A stretch of DNA of 64,000 nt from Pseudomonas sp. MM223 (GTDB lineage: Bacteria; Pseudomonadota; Gammaproteobacteria; Pseudomonadales; Pseudomonadaceae). The notes below the pieces were generated by a model, which made no database searches, was not told the DNA's origin, and saw only the letters and a list, made by a program, of their open reading frames with translations. Location of the stretch: positions 5,191,501-5,255,500 of the forward strand of contig OX352322.1 in assembly GCA_947090765.1 (NCBI GenBank), in the 5' to 3' direction. The position numbers and the translations under genes are program-made. This document shows positions 9,062-17,453 of the stretch, one piece after another. Within the stretch, counting starts at the first letter, position 1. Every line of letters begins with the position of its first letter.

Positions 9062-12000
9062 CAGCGTCTCCCGTTACTATTTCGATAGCTCACGCCGCCG
9101 GCGCGCCAGGAAGCGGCAATGGCTCGCTCGGCCACTCCCTGCATCTGCTGCTGAAGATTCTGCTGAAGCGCGGCGCTGTCCAGCTCCATGCCGTCAGCGC
9201 TCCGGTCTTCAACGTTCACCGAAACCGGCACGTTTAGCTGAACCACCGTGGAACCGCCGCCATTGCCGCCAACGACCTGAACACCAAGTGATCCGTCCGA
9301 GCCTCTGGCCAGCGGCATGATTGCCTCAGGCCCGGCCTCGCCGGCCACGCCCAGGCCGCCATTGCCCATGCCGAACATGGTCGGCGTGTTCAAAATGTTG
9401 TTGGTGGCGAACCCGGCGCCCTTGGCGAACAACTGCACGCCTCCAGACCAAGCGCCGCCCAGCGCCTGGCGGATGTACGCGCTGCCATAGCCAGCCTGAG
9501 TCGCACCAAGGTTCGACGAGACGGCACCCGCAGAACCAGGCGTCATGCCGTTACCGGACCCGCCGCCGAAATAGCTGCCGACCGCAGACACGCCCAGGCC
9601 AACCAGCCCACTCAGCAGCGAGCTGGCAGCCTGTTGGCTGGCTATTCTGGCCATGTCCGAAATCACACTGGTGGCGAAGTCCTTGAAGTTGGCCTTCCCC
9701 GTCATCGCAAAATCGGCCACGGCGTCCCGAGCCGAATTGAATCCGGTGGTGAGCATGTCATCGGTTGCGCCCGCGACGTTCGCGGCATCTGCCTGAATGT
9801 TGGCCCAGGCTCGTTTGGCGCCGTTGCGGTAGTCCCGCTGGGCCTGCAGCCTTGCTTCGAAACCGTCGACCTCCATCTGCAGCTCGCGGGCCTGGTAGTC
9901 GGCCAGGTCGGCCAGCCGCTCCTCGTAGGCCGATTGGCTCAGGCGCCGGCTGACGTCCTCCTGCTGCTCCTCCAGCTGCCGGCGCGATTCGGCGTACTTC
10001 TGGCGAACCGCGTTGAGCCGGTCGGCCTGCTCGCGCTCATCGTCCCCCATTCCAACGCCTGACACATCTGCGTTGATGGCGTCCTGGCGGGTCTGAAGCA
10101 CCACCTCCATGGCCTTACGGTAGGCCTCGGCGCTGTTACGCCGGATCTCCGCCAGCTTCTTCTCTTCTTCTGCCCGCTTCTGGATGGTCGTATCGGCGTA
10201 CGCAGTGTTCAGGTTTTTGATGCCGAGCTCCATCTCGGCAGCGGTGATCTTGCCGGCGGCCTGAGCTTTACGCAGGCCTTGCACACCTTCTGCTAGGTCG
10301 ACGAGCCGCTTCTTCTCCGGCAGGGCCCGGTCAATGATCGCGTCGAGGGCCTTGATCTCATCCTTCAGGGCCTTGGTGCGATCCTTCGTACCTTCGGTGG
10401 CATCCTTGTTGGCCTTCTTCTGCGACTCGATCGCACTGGCCGCCGATAGAATCGCTTGGCGATCGGTTTCGGTGAGGTCGGTGTTTTCCGCGATGTAGCG
10501 GTTGGCGGCCTTGGTGGCATCGCCATTGTCCTGTAGTCCGGCCAGCTGCTTCTGCAGCGTTTCAAGATAGGTCTGTCCCGCCGAGCTCATGCCAGCTTTC
10601 GCGGCGTTGTTGGCTTGGGTGGCCGAGGTGTTTTCCTCGGTGACGCCGGTGAGCACCCTAAGCGTTTCCGCGATCAGGCCTGAACGCTGGTCGGCATCGC
10701 TGACCGCGCCGGCCTGGGTGATCCACTGCTGCACCGTGCCGGCCGGCAACTGAAGCCGGTTACCGACCTCTTGCAGGATCGGCGAAAGCCCCTCGCCTGC
10801 CGACCGCGCTTCATTGAGACGATCAACCAGGCCCTGGTACTCAGCCAGCTGTCGGTTGTACTGACCGCCAGAGTCGCGCGCAGGCGCGGTAACCACGGCA
10901 GAACGAATGGACTGGGCAAGGTCGCCATAGGCGTCCTTGACCTTGTCGGTCGCAGTGACCTGCTCCTGCTGCCACTTGACCAGCGATGCTTCGCGCTGGT
11001 CCTTGTTGAGCTTTGAGAACTCCTCCCGCAGCTGGGCAACCGGCTTGTGCAGGTCTTCCAGGCTGACGCCCGCCTGATCGGCGTTGTTGCTCAGCAGCAG
11101 AAAGCTGGCAGCCGCCGTGCCGGCCAACAGGGCAAGCCCCATAGGCCCACCCAGGACGCTGAGGAGCCCTGCACTGACGGTGCGAAGACCAGCCTGTGCA
11201 GTTGCTACCGCAGCAGTAGCGGCCGCTTCGCGCTGCCGCGCCTGGGCCAGCTGGATAGACATCTGCGTCTGTACCGCAGTGCCGCGCGCCGCAGCAGCCT
11301 CGCGGGCGGCAAGAATGGTTGCGGTCTCGGCCTTGCGTTGATCGGCGAGAGCCGCCTGCACCACGGCCTCAGCCTGAGCGATACGAGCCGCCCTGTCGGC
11401 CAGCGCAGCCTTCACGGCCAGCCCGGACTTCGCCACATAGTTGGTCAGGGCTGCAACGCCCACGCCGCCCATGGCCACCGCGACCAGGTCAACGTTGTCC
11501 GCCAAGGCAATCAGCACGCTCGACAGGCCCGCAACAGCACCGGTCTGCTCTTCCATACCTCCCAAGAAGGTCTGAACGGCGTTGCCGATGTTCACCAAGG
11601 CATCCTGTACGCTGGTAGACATGTCGGCCGCAGCCTTTCGGTTGGCCTCAACAGTGCGCAGGAGCCCGGTGTTGATGGTCTCCAGGGACAGCTTGCCTTC
11701 CACGCCGAGCTTGCGGATCTCCTCAGCGCTCTTGCCGGTGGCCGAAGCGATCGCTCCGACGATCGTTGGCATCGCTTCCTGAATCGATACCCAGCCATCG
11801 GCCTCGACTTTTCCGGTCTGCAGAGCCTTGGAGTAAGCGCCAAGCGCAGAACCGGCTTTGTCGGCCGACGCGGCGTTCGTCACAAGCAGGAAACTGAAGC
11901 TGTCGGTGATGTCGAGGGTCTGCTGGGTGTCATAGCCCAGGCTGCGCATCGCATCGGCGGTACGGATGTAAAGCTCTTGCGCCTCGGCCAGGGGTCGGTA

Positions 12001-12351
12001 GGTTTCCTGTGCGGTGCGCAGCAGGTGTTCCTGCACCGTCTGGTATTCGCCAGCACTGCCAGCGGCAGCCTTCATCCGATCAGACATCTGCCCATAGGCG
12101 TCGACCTGCTTGATGATGCTGCCGATAATGCCGGCACCGGCCACAGCGGCGAAGGCGCCGCGAATGAGCACACCGGCCTGCTGCGCAGCACCTCCGGCAC
12201 TGTCGAACGCGGAGTCGACCTGAGCCAGGTTGCGGTCGATCGACTGCGAGGTGCGCGCCACCACCTGGTCAGCGCTTGCCAGCTCGCGGCGCAGCTGCGC
12301 CGTGGTGGCCTCGATCTGGACCAGCATCCCTTGGACTTGTTGGTCGGCCAT
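9061..12351 (-). CDS. H: Tail length tape measure protein
   Basis: 1096 residues from the ATG at 12351 (GGAG upstream). The N-terminal part has the tape-measure domain (QLRRELASADQ near residue 20; helical segments and a hydrophobic AGIIGSIIK stretch near residue 75). The middle, about residues 300-850, is coiled coil rich in A, Q, E and R. The C-terminal part has the lambda-family motif DFAMTGKANFKDFATS near residues 890-905, then a glycine-rich tail. It sets tail length and is delivered with the DNA. A longer frame upstream would read through a terminator hairpin, so the shorter start is preferred. Confidence 0.92.
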   Translation of the reverse strand: MADQQVQGMLVQIEATTAQLRRELASADQVVARTSQSIDRNLAQVDSAFDSAGGAAQQAGVLIRGAFAAVAGAGIIGSIIKQVDAYGQMSDRMKAAAGSAGEYQTVQEHLLRTAQETYRPLAEAQELYIRTADAMRSLGYDTQQTLDITDSFSFLLVTNAASADKAGSALGAYSKALQTGKVEADGWVSIQEAMPTIVGAIASATGKSAEEIRKLGVEGKLSLETINTGLLRTVEANRKAAADMSTSVQDALVNIGNAVQTFLGGMEEQTGAVAGLSSVLIALADNVDLVAVAMGGVGVAALTNYVAKSGLAVKAALADRAARIAQAEAVVQAALADQRKAETATILAAREAAAARGTAVQTQMSIQLAQARQREAAATAAVATAQAGLRTVSAGLLSVLGGPMGLALLAGTAAASFLLLSNNADQAGVSLEDLHKPVAQLREEFSKLNKDQREASLVKWQQEQVTATDKVKDAYGDLAQSIRSAVVTAPARDSGGQYNRQLAEYQGLVDRLNEARSAGEGLSPILQEVGNRLQLPAGTVQQWITQAGAVSDADQRSGLIAETLRVLTGVTEENTSATQANNAAKAGMSSAGQTYLETLQKQLAGLQDNGDATKAANRYIAENTDLTETDRQAILSAASAIESQKKANKDATEGTKDRTKALKDEIKALDAIIDRALPEKKRLVDLAEGVQGLRKAQAAGKITAAEMELGIKNLNTAYADTTIQKRAEEEKKLAEIRRNSAEAYRKAMEVVLQTRQDAINADVSGVGMGDDEREQADRLNAVRQKYAESRRQLEEQQEDVSRRLSQSAYEERLADLADYQARELQMEVDGFEARLQAQRDYRNGAKRAWANIQADAANVAGATDDMLTTGFNSARDAVADFAMTGKANFKDFATSVISDMARIASQQAASSLLSGLVGLGVSAVGSYFGGGSGNGMTPGSAGAVSSNLGATQAGYGSAYIRQALGGAWSGGVQLFAKGAGFATNNILNTPTMFGMGNGGLGVAGEAGPEAIMPLARGSDGSLGVQVVGGNGGGSTVVQLNVPVSVNVEDRSADGMELDSAALQQNLQQQMQGVAERAIAASWRAGGVSYRNSNGRR

Positions 12352-12367
12352 GCAAATCTCCAAGCAC

Positions 12368-12392
12368 AAAAAAAAGCCGCCCGGAGGCGGCA
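12368..12392 (-). terminator. Hairpin terminator between T and tape measure genes
   Basis: On the minus strand GCCGCC, a TCC loop and GGGCGGC are followed by eight T residues. It sits 6 nt after the T stop and 16 nt before the tape measure start, so it separates the abundant upstream structural genes from the low-copy tail-tip genes. Confidence 0.7.
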
Positions 12393-12398
12393 CGCTGT

Positions 12399-12617
12399 CT
12401 ACTGTTTGGGCCGCCCTCGCAGGAAGCTTTTCAATTTTTCCGCCACGCTCTGCCGGGTCGGTGGTTTCGCGGCGATAGCCTGGCCTTGTGTCTGGCCACG
12501 CCCTGTCCAATCGAGCCGGGCATCGAGCGCGAGCATGATGTGTGGGATCGGGGTGTGCCAAGCGGTATCGGGCGGCCAGCCAAGCCAGCCGGTAGCCACG
12601 CCGAACAGGTAGTCCAC
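12399..12617 (-). CDS. T: Tail assembly chaperone T domain, made by -1 frameshift from G
   Basis: The open frame encodes WLGWPPDTAWHTPIPHI and a basic C-terminus, resembling the second part of G-T type tail chaperones. Seen alone it would need a GTG at 12617. A better reading is that ribosomes translating G slip back one base at 12659-12665 and continue here. The -1 frame from the slip site enters this frame without a stop, giving a fusion of about 192 residues. In lambda, G and G-T together recruit tail tube subunits to the tape measure protein; the location just before the tape measure gene fits. Confidence 0.75.
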   Translation of the reverse strand: MDYLFGVATGWLGWPPDTAWHTPIPHIMLALDARLDWTGRGQTQGQAIAAKPPTRQSVAEKLKSFLRGRPKQ

Positions 12618-12631
12618 GTAGCTCCCGTTCT

Positions 12632-12976
12632 TTACTGCGCTGTGCTGGCCGCCTCGTCCTTTCCCCGGGCGGCCACGCTCGGCGGTACCGGGTTGAGCAG
12701 CACGGTGATGAAGTCGGTCAGCTGCCCCGACACCTTGGCCACGCCCGTGCGGAACACATCGCCCGCGATGACCGCGTGCTCGTCGGGCTTGAGATTGGCG
12801 CCGGCGATGATGATGTCCGCACAGGCGGCGATGCTCATCAGCCTCATGGATTCCAGCGCCGCACGCAGCCCACCGAAGCGGGATTCGATGAGCAATGCCG
12901 CGTCCAGGGTGGGCTTGAGGGTGTAGCTGCGGCCACCGATCACGATTGTGACGGTGCCGTACAAGGCTTCGCTCAT
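12632..12976 (-). CDS. G: Tail assembly chaperone G
   Basis: 114 residues, MSEALYGTVTIVIGG at the start. Located between the tail tube gene and the tape measure gene, the position of gpG in lambda and HK97. The sequence resembles the small chaperone family with a beta hairpin start (TVTIVIGGRSYTLKPTLDAA) and a helical body. Near its 3' end it carries an in-frame slippery heptamer that would produce the longer G-T protein. Termination product and frameshift product are both expected. Confidence 0.75.
   Translation of the reverse strand: MSEALYGTVTIVIGGRSYTLKPTLDAALLIESRFGGLRAALESMRLMSIAACADIIIAGANLKPDEHAVIAGDVFRTGVAKVSGQLTDFITVLLNPVPPSVAARGKDEAASTAQ
12659..12665 (-). promoter_or_regulatory. 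Programmed -1 ribosomal frameshift site (G GGA AAG)
   Basis: On the minus strand codons 105-106 of G read GGA AAG with a preceding G, giving G GGA AAG in the X XXY YYZ register. This is the heptamer established for the lambda G-T frameshift. After slipping, translation enters the T frame with no stop until 12399. Confidence 0.8.
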
Positions 12977-12998
12977 TAGGGTTCTCGCAGTAAAGGAC

Positions 12999-13013
12999 GG
13001 GGCTCAGCCCCGC
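12999..13013 (-). other. Hairpin between tail tube and G genes
   Basis: A near-perfect dyad, CGGGGCT and AGCCCCG around one base, directly after the tail tube stop at 13017. There is only a short T run after it, so it may protect the 3' end of the abundant tube message or act as a weak terminator. Confidence 0.45.
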
Positions 13014-13016
13014 CGA

Positions 13017-13517
13017 TCAAGGGACAGCCGGGCCGGCCGGGATTTCGATGATGTCGGTGTTGATCGCGAACGTCATGTTGCGGCGCACCACGTTGTCAGC
13101 CGAACCTGCAGCCACGGTGTTGTTCATCACCTTCACACCGAAGTAGAAGGTGGTGGGCAGGATGGCGGGGGTGGCGGTCGGATCGCCGTCGTTGAGCGTG
13201 ATCTTGACGTTGTAGTTGCCCTTGGTGCGGTCCTTGTGTGCGACCGCCACCGCTTTCTGGCCAGCATCGCCTGCGTCCAAGCCGACCGCCAGGGTCATGT
13301 TGCCGGCGTCGGCGGTGCCCTTGTACTTGCGCACGCGGCCGTCGCTCAAGGCAGTGAAGTTCACGGCGCTGAACGTGTCACCGAACTCGCCCAGGTCTTC
13401 GATCTCGCCAACTTGGACATAGGTGTCGGCCTCGTACTCGGCAAGGGAAGCTGGGGCGGTCTTGCCGCCGAACGCCAGTCGGCAGCCGGCGGCGGTGTTG
13501 AGGTTGTCATCGGCCAT
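13017..13517 (-). CDS. V: Major tail tube protein
   Basis: 166 residues from the ATG at 13517 with GGAGG upstream; a shorter upstream extension to 13538 is less likely. Starts MADDNLNTAAG and has the tube features of a compact beta-rich core (TYVQVGEIEDLGEFGDT near residues 32-48; MTLAVGLDAGDAGQ near the middle). It forms the stacked rings of the non-contractile tail. The order terminator protein, tube, G/T, tape measure is standard for lambda/HK97-type tails. Confidence 0.82.
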   Translation of the reverse strand: MADDNLNTAAGCRLAFGGKTAPASLAEYEADTYVQVGEIEDLGEFGDTFSAVNFTALSDGRVRKYKGTADAGNMTLAVGLDAGDAGQKAVAVAHKDRTKGNYNVKITLNDGDPTATPAILPTTFYFGVKVMNNTVAAGSADNVVRRNMTFAINTDIIEIPAGPAVP

Positions 13518-13570
13518 GGGGGTTCCTCCAAATGGCATTGGATAAAGCCGCTGCGCGGCCGGTAGGTAAT

Positions 13571-13958
13571 TCAGTGGGTGGTGATCACACGGACGGTGAT
13601 CGAGCCCTGGTAAGTAATCCCGTCGGCATCGCGCTGGGCGTCGACCTGCTCGACCCTGACGGATACAGCGCGGCCCACCTCCAGCGGCAGCCGGCGCTCG
13701 TCCAGAGCAGCGATGACTTCGGCGTTGATGCGTTTCACCTCTGCCTGGCCAACGGCACCGGACCAGACCGACAGGTACAGCAGGCGAGTTTCGCGCTTGC
13801 GACCTGAGATCGGGGTACTGTTGACCGAGACCTCACGGTCGATCGACACATAAGGCATTGGGGTATTGATGTCCGCACCGTCGTAAATCGGGCGGCTTCA
13901 CCTCAGCCTGCAGCCTGGCAAAGACGGCTTCCTGCAAGGCCAGCGATGGATCAGCCAT
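13571..13958 (-). pseudogene. Tail terminator-type protein, frame broken by one extra base
   Basis: The start at 13958 (MADPSLALQEAVFARLQ) reads 41 codons and stops at 13833. The rest (PYVSIDREVSV and on to 13571) lies in the next frame. Removing one C from the C3 run at 13890-13892 (complement) joins them into a single 128-residue protein with VKPPIYDGAD at the junction. Size, position between the HK97 gp10-like gene and the tail tube, and the sequence fit the DUF3168/gpU-like tail terminator family, which caps the finished tail tube. Either a real mutation, a consensus error or, less likely, a +1 frameshift at the CCC codon. Confidence 0.7.
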
Positions 13959-14451
13959 TGCCTACCCCCTGGCTCGCCTTGCGCAATGTGCGCTGCACGG
14001 CCGCTTCGATGTCGGCCATCACATACTCCCGGTTAACGTCTATCGATGGGCGAAGCCACGGATGCGCCGGCCTGGCCGGGATATCCGGGTACTTGCCAAA
14101 GAAGTGCGTGCCATCGCTCTTGTTGGTGACGCGCCGATTTCGATCTCCGGCCCGTTTGCCACCGGTATAACCCTTGGTGCCGTATTCGATGAAGCGCAAG
14201 TAGAAGAACCGCCGGTTGTCGCGCTTGCCGCGTATGCCGACCTGCGCGTCCAGGCCGCTTGGCGAGACGTACACCTTTAGCGCGGCGGCGGCAGCACCGG
14301 TATCCTTCGGCATCAGCTGCCGCTGCGTCTCCAAAATACGGTTTGCCGCCTCCAACATCGCCGGCTGAAGCTCGTTGTCCATCGTCCGGTGGATGTTGCG
14401 CAGCGTCCGGCGTAGCCGGATATCACCGCGAATGCTGGACCGGCGGGCCAT
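13951..14451 (-). CDS. HK97 gp10-like neck / tail completion protein
   Basis: 166 residues. The sequence has the HK97-gp10 family pattern: a helical N-terminus with LEAANRILETQRQLMPKDTG near residue 35-50, a beta region with LRFIEYGTKGYTGG, and a C-terminal HPWLRPSID segment. It belongs to the neck connecting head and tail. It overlaps the tail terminator start by 8 bp. No frame problems. Confidence 0.8.
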   Translation of the reverse strand: MARRSSIRGDIRLRRTLRNIHRTMDNELQPAMLEAANRILETQRQLMPKDTGAAAAALKVYVSPSGLDAQVGIRGKRDNRRFFYLRFIEYGTKGYTGGKRAGDRNRRVTNKSDGTHFFGKYPDIPARPAHPWLRPSIDVNREYVMADIEAAVQRTLRKASQGVGNG

Positions 14452-14454
14452 GGC

Positions 14455-14625
14455 TTACTCCTTGGACTGGTCGGCCTTCGCCGGCTTGGCGGTCTTCTCT
14501 TCCACTGCCTCGGCATAGCCGCGGGCAATCAGTCCCTCGCCGTATTCCTTGGCTACATCGAACTCTTCGCCCTTCTCGCGCTCGCCAGAGGCGCCCGTCA
14601 GCGGGCCCAATGCTCGAATTTTCAT
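14455..14625 (-). CDS. Small phage protein of the neck cluster (unknown)
   Basis: 56 residues, MKIRALGPLTGASGE at the start, preceded by GAGGTG. Ends four nucleotides before the next start. The middle is acidic and the C-terminus is Lys/Ala rich (EEKTAKPAKADQ). Such small proteins between head closure and gp10 genes occur in related phages, but I know no function. Confidence 0.65.
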   Translation of the reverse strand: MKIRALGPLTGASGEREKGEEFDVAKEYGEGLIARGYAEAVEEKTAKPAKADQSKE

Positions 14626-14633
14626 GGTTCACC

Positions 14634-14960
14634 TCATGGGTTGGGGACGCTAGAGCACAGTAGCCGCAGCATGTCCCGTTCGTTGTTGAGCAGCGGCGCC
14701 TCGACCCGATAAGTCATGCCGGTGCGTTTCTCGATCAATCGCCAGCCAGCGGCGATGTCCGAGCGCGGCCGTATGCGGATCTCGGCACTGATCACCGCCT
14801 GCAGTTGCTCGGCGACAGGCGAAACCCTGCCGGTGGGCATGGTGACCTCTGCCCAGACTTCGCCGACCTCTACCCAGGTCTCTGTGAAACCGCCTGAGAG
14901 GTTCTGCTCCCTGTGTGGCTTGAACACTCGGCAGCGGTGCCGCATTGGTCCGGCTCTCAT
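14634..14960 (-). CDS. Head-tail adaptor / head closure protein
   Basis: 108 residues from the ATG at 14960, which overlaps the upstream stop as ATGA; a start at 14987 is possible but lacks this coupling. The sequence (MRAGPMRHRCRVFKP, then GGFTETWVEVGEVWAEV) is typical of the SPP1 gp16-like head closure family, which sits under the connector and holds DNA in the filled head. Neighbouring connector and gp10-like genes agree. Confidence 0.8.
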   Translation of the reverse strand: MRAGPMRHRCRVFKPHREQNLSGGFTETWVEVGEVWAEVTMPTGRVSPVAEQLQAVISAEIRIRPRSDIAAGWRLIEKRTGMTYRVEAPLLNNERDMLRLLCSSVPNP

Positions 14961-15274
14961 AAATTCACCCAGCGATGCGGTCGCCAAAGCGCATTGGTAG
15001 CAAGCGGCAGCTCGGTAGCGATGGTGCCGGTAGCCACAGCCTCGCGGTTTGCATACCAGTGGCCGATCAGCAGAAGCGCCCCTTGGCGTATTGCCTTGGT
15101 GATGATCAGCGCATTCCCTGCAGGATCAGGCAAGGCCTCGCCCTCGGCAATCAGACGGCGGTTCGTCCACAGCTCGAAGGTACTGATGGCGGCTTCGATA
15201 TAACCTTGAATTAGGCTGTCCTCCTCGTCGCCATCAGCCCGCAGGTGCGCCTTCACGGTGGCGAGGTCAATCAT
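14957..15274 (-). CDS. Head-tail connector (HK97 gp6-like)
   Basis: 105 residues, beginning MIDLATVKAHLRADGDEEDS, the hallmark of the gp6-like connector/DNA packaging family, and with a helical middle (YIEAAISTFELWTNRRL). It forms the ring attached below the portal. Coupled to the next gene by ATGA and overlapping the previous one by 8 bp. Confidence 0.85.
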   Translation of the reverse strand: MIDLATVKAHLRADGDEEDSLIQGYIEAAISTFELWTNRRLIAEGEALPDPAGNALIITKAIRQGALLLIGHWYANREAVATGTIATELPLATNALWRPHRWVNL

Positions 15275-15548
15275 TGCTCGGCACCAGGGCCTGCAGTTCT
15301 TCCTTCTTCGCGCCCGGCTCGAAAGCGATGCCTTTGGCCGTCAGCCATTCCTTCAGCTCTGGCACCTTCATCTTGAGCGGATCGCTCTCAGGAGGGCCAG
15401 AGCCGTCCAGGTACTCGGCCACGCCAAGGTGCTCGACCGCAACCAGGGCGCAGCGCTCCGACACTTCCTGCTCGCCCGTCTGGATCTCAACCACCTGGTT
15501 GCCGTCGACAGCGAACGGGAACGCCTTCTTCACGGAAATGATTGGCAT
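15267..15548 (-). CDS. Small phage protein with SAP/HeH-like C-terminus
   Basis: 93 residues. The N-terminal part is unassigned. The C-terminal 35 residues (VPELKEWLTAKGIAFEPGAKKEELQALV) read like a helix-extended-helix/SAP-type fold, often found in small proteins next to phage capsid genes. Function unknown; possible capsid or DNA association is inference. It is separated from the capsid gene by a stable hairpin. Confidence 0.6.
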   Translation of the reverse strand: MPIISVKKAFPFAVDGNQVVEIQTGEQEVSERCALVAVEHLGVAEYLDGSGPPESDPLKMKVPELKEWLTAKGIAFEPGAKKEELQALVPSND

Positions 15549-15562
15549 AAATCCTCCAGAGT

Positions 15563-15580
15563 GGGCGCCCGAAGGCGCCC
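15563..15580 (-). other. Very stable hairpin after the capsid gene
   Basis: On the minus strand GGGCGCC, loop TTCG, GGCGCCC, seven perfect base pairs closed by C(UUCG)G, 6 nt after the capsid stop. No T run follows, so mRNA 3' stabilisation or pausing is more likely than simple termination. Confidence 0.55.
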
Positions 15581-15586
15581 GCTCGA

Positions 15587-16789
15587 TCAGGCAGCGCTCA
15601 GGGTCAGAACCTTGATCGCCTGGGAGTCGACGAGCATGCCGCCGACGCGCTTGGTGGTGTAGAAACCAACGTACGGTTTGTTGGTGTAGGGGTCGCGCAG
15701 CACGCGGGTGCCGATACGGTCGACGATGGTGTAGCCGCGCTTGAAGTCCCCGAACGAGATGGCGTTGGCATCGGCGGCCACGTCTGGCACATCCTCGTTT
15801 TCGACAATGCCGTAACCCAGCAGGGTGGATGGCTTGTCAGCTTCGAGGCCTGGGCGCCAGAGGTAGTTGCCCTGGCTGTCCTTCAGCTTACGGACATAGG
15901 CCACGGTCAGATTGGTCATCATGAACCGGGCGTTGGTGCGATAGGCCGCCTTGAGCGAGTGAATCAGGTCGATGATGTTGTCACCGGTGAAGGCGCCCGC
16001 AGTGCCGGAGATCAGCTTCTGCAACTTGCCAAAGGCACGGACTTTGTCGCTTTCGGCAACCAGCTCGTAAGCCAAATAGCCCTTCGGCTTGTTCACGCCA
16101 TCGCCGCTGGTGAAGGCGGCGCCCTCCTTCTCGGAGAATTCGCGGGCCACCTCACTGTTCAGCCAGGCCTCAGCATTGAAGAAAATGTCATCCAGGCTGG
16201 TCTGGGTTGCCTGCGGGTTGGCGTAGATCTCGCCCATGAAGGCGGCGATCTGGCCCAGAGTCGGGGTGCCGGTCGCAGGACGGGCTGCGGTCTCGCCAAC
16301 CCAGCCAGAACCAGCGCCACCCAGACTGACCAGACGCTTGTAGTCAGGGGTGCCCACGGTGATCTGGTTGCACACCTGGCGCATCGGCGAGGTGTCCTTC
16401 AGCAGTTCGATGATGCTGCGATCCAGCTCTTCCGGCACCGCGTAGCCGCCGTCAGCGTCATTGCCGATCTGCAGCGCCTTGGCCTGCAGGTCGCCCAGGC
16501 CGGTATCGACCCCCTTGCGAACGAACTGCATGAAAGCGGTCTTGTGCTCGCTGGCAGCTTTGGTGCCAGAGCCATCGGGGCGCTTGAGTTCCGCCAGCTC
16601 CTTCTCGAGCGCCGTCTTGAGCTCGTCGAGCTCGCCCAGCTTCTCGTTCAGGCTATCGACCTGGCCAGAGAGTTTGCCCTTCTCGGCCTCCAGGCCATCG
16701 ATGCGTTTGTCGTTGTTCTTCTTGAACTCTTCGAACTTCGCGCCGAGGGCTTCGGCAACGTCGTCGATGTCTTTCTTTTCCACAGCCAT
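15587..16789 (-). CDS. Major capsid protein, HK97 fold
   Basis: 400 residues. The first ~80 residues are a Lys/Glu-rich coiled coil (the delta domain used as internal scaffold and removed by the protease). The rest matches HK97-family capsids: GGYAVPEELDRSIIELLKD near residue 113-131, GWVGETAARP near 162, NPQATQTSLDD near 193, and a C-terminal FGDFKRGYTIVDR segment. Located right after the protease gene, as usual. I cannot decide whether the subunits crosslink. Confidence 0.93.
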   Translation of the reverse strand: MAVEKKDIDDVAEALGAKFEEFKKNNDKRIDGLEAEKGKLSGQVDSLNEKLGELDELKTALEKELAELKRPDGSGTKAASEHKTAFMQFVRKGVDTGLGDLQAKALQIGNDADGGYAVPEELDRSIIELLKDTSPMRQVCNQITVGTPDYKRLVSLGGAGSGWVGETAARPATGTPTLGQIAAFMGEIYANPQATQTSLDDIFFNAEAWLNSEVAREFSEKEGAAFTSGDGVNKPKGYLAYELVAESDKVRAFGKLQKLISGTAGAFTGDNIIDLIHSLKAAYRTNARFMMTNLTVAYVRKLKDSQGNYLWRPGLEADKPSTLLGYGIVENEDVPDVAADANAISFGDFKRGYTIVDRIGTRVLRDPYTNKPYVGFYTTKRVGGMLVDSQAIKVLTLSAA

Positions 16790-16799
16790 GAGAGGCTCC

Positions 16800-17453
16800 T
16801 TACATTTTGTCCAAAAGGGATTTCAGGGATTGAAGTGCTTCTTCGGCACCCGCCTCTCGCGGTGAAACTGCGCCGTAGCCTTTGGCCATGAAGGCCTTGG
16901 CCTGGGAGCCAGAAAACCCTACCTCTCGCAGGGCTCGCTCCACTTTGCTGGGCGGCGGGGTTTCGCCGCGGGCCAGCAGAGATTTCACGTCGGTGATCCG
17001 GGCCTCATCGTTGGCCGGGAAGGTGACCAGGGAAACCTCCCACAGGTCGATCGCCTTTAGCAGCCAGATGCCCTTTTCCTTGTCGTACTCGTAGTCATCG
17101 AGCATGTAGCCGATCGACATACCGGTCAGGCTGCCGGCCTTCATGTGGCCGTGGGCCCGCTTGGCCAGTGGGTCGGCCTCGATCAGCAGTTGCCCCTTCA
17201 CGTACAGGCCAACGTCGTCCTCGCGCATCTCGGTGTACACACCGATCGGCTCGCTCATGTTGTGCTGCCAGAGCATCGCCGGCAGTCGGCCCTTTTCCTT
17301 CCATTTGGCCAAGCTCGCCGCGAAGGCGCCGCGGACAACCACGTCTCCGTAGCTGTCTTCGACGCCGAACACCGAGCCGTATCCCTCGAACTCGCCGCTG
17401 TCGCTGACCGACTTGATGGTCAACGGCAGGTCAAGGCGCTGCTTTGTCTGCAT
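16800..17453 (-). CDS. Prohead protease (HK97 gp4-like)
   Basis: 217 residues. The family features are visible: EFEGYGSVFGVEDSYGDVV near residue 21-39, catalytic His-64 in LWQHN, and catalytic Ser-113 in GSLTGMSIGY. It cleaves the capsid delta domain during head maturation and then itself. It overlaps the portal gene by 23 bp and is followed by the capsid gene. The C-terminal ~50 residues are probably a targeting tail. Confidence 0.92.
   Translation of the reverse strand: MQTKQRLDLPLTIKSVSDSGEFEGYGSVFGVEDSYGDVVVRGAFAASLAKWKEKGRLPAMLWQHNMSEPIGVYTEMREDDVGLYVKGQLLIEADPLAKRAHGHMKAGSLTGMSIGYMLDDYEYDKEKGIWLLKAIDLWEVSLVTFPANDEARITDVKSLLARGETPPPSKVERALREVGFSGSQAKAFMAKGYGAVSPREAGAEEALQSLKSLLDKM

Noticed and set aside
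12351..12561. Longer start for the tape measure gene at 12561
   Set aside because: The extension would overlap T and read through the terminator; the ATG at 12351 has a ribosome site.
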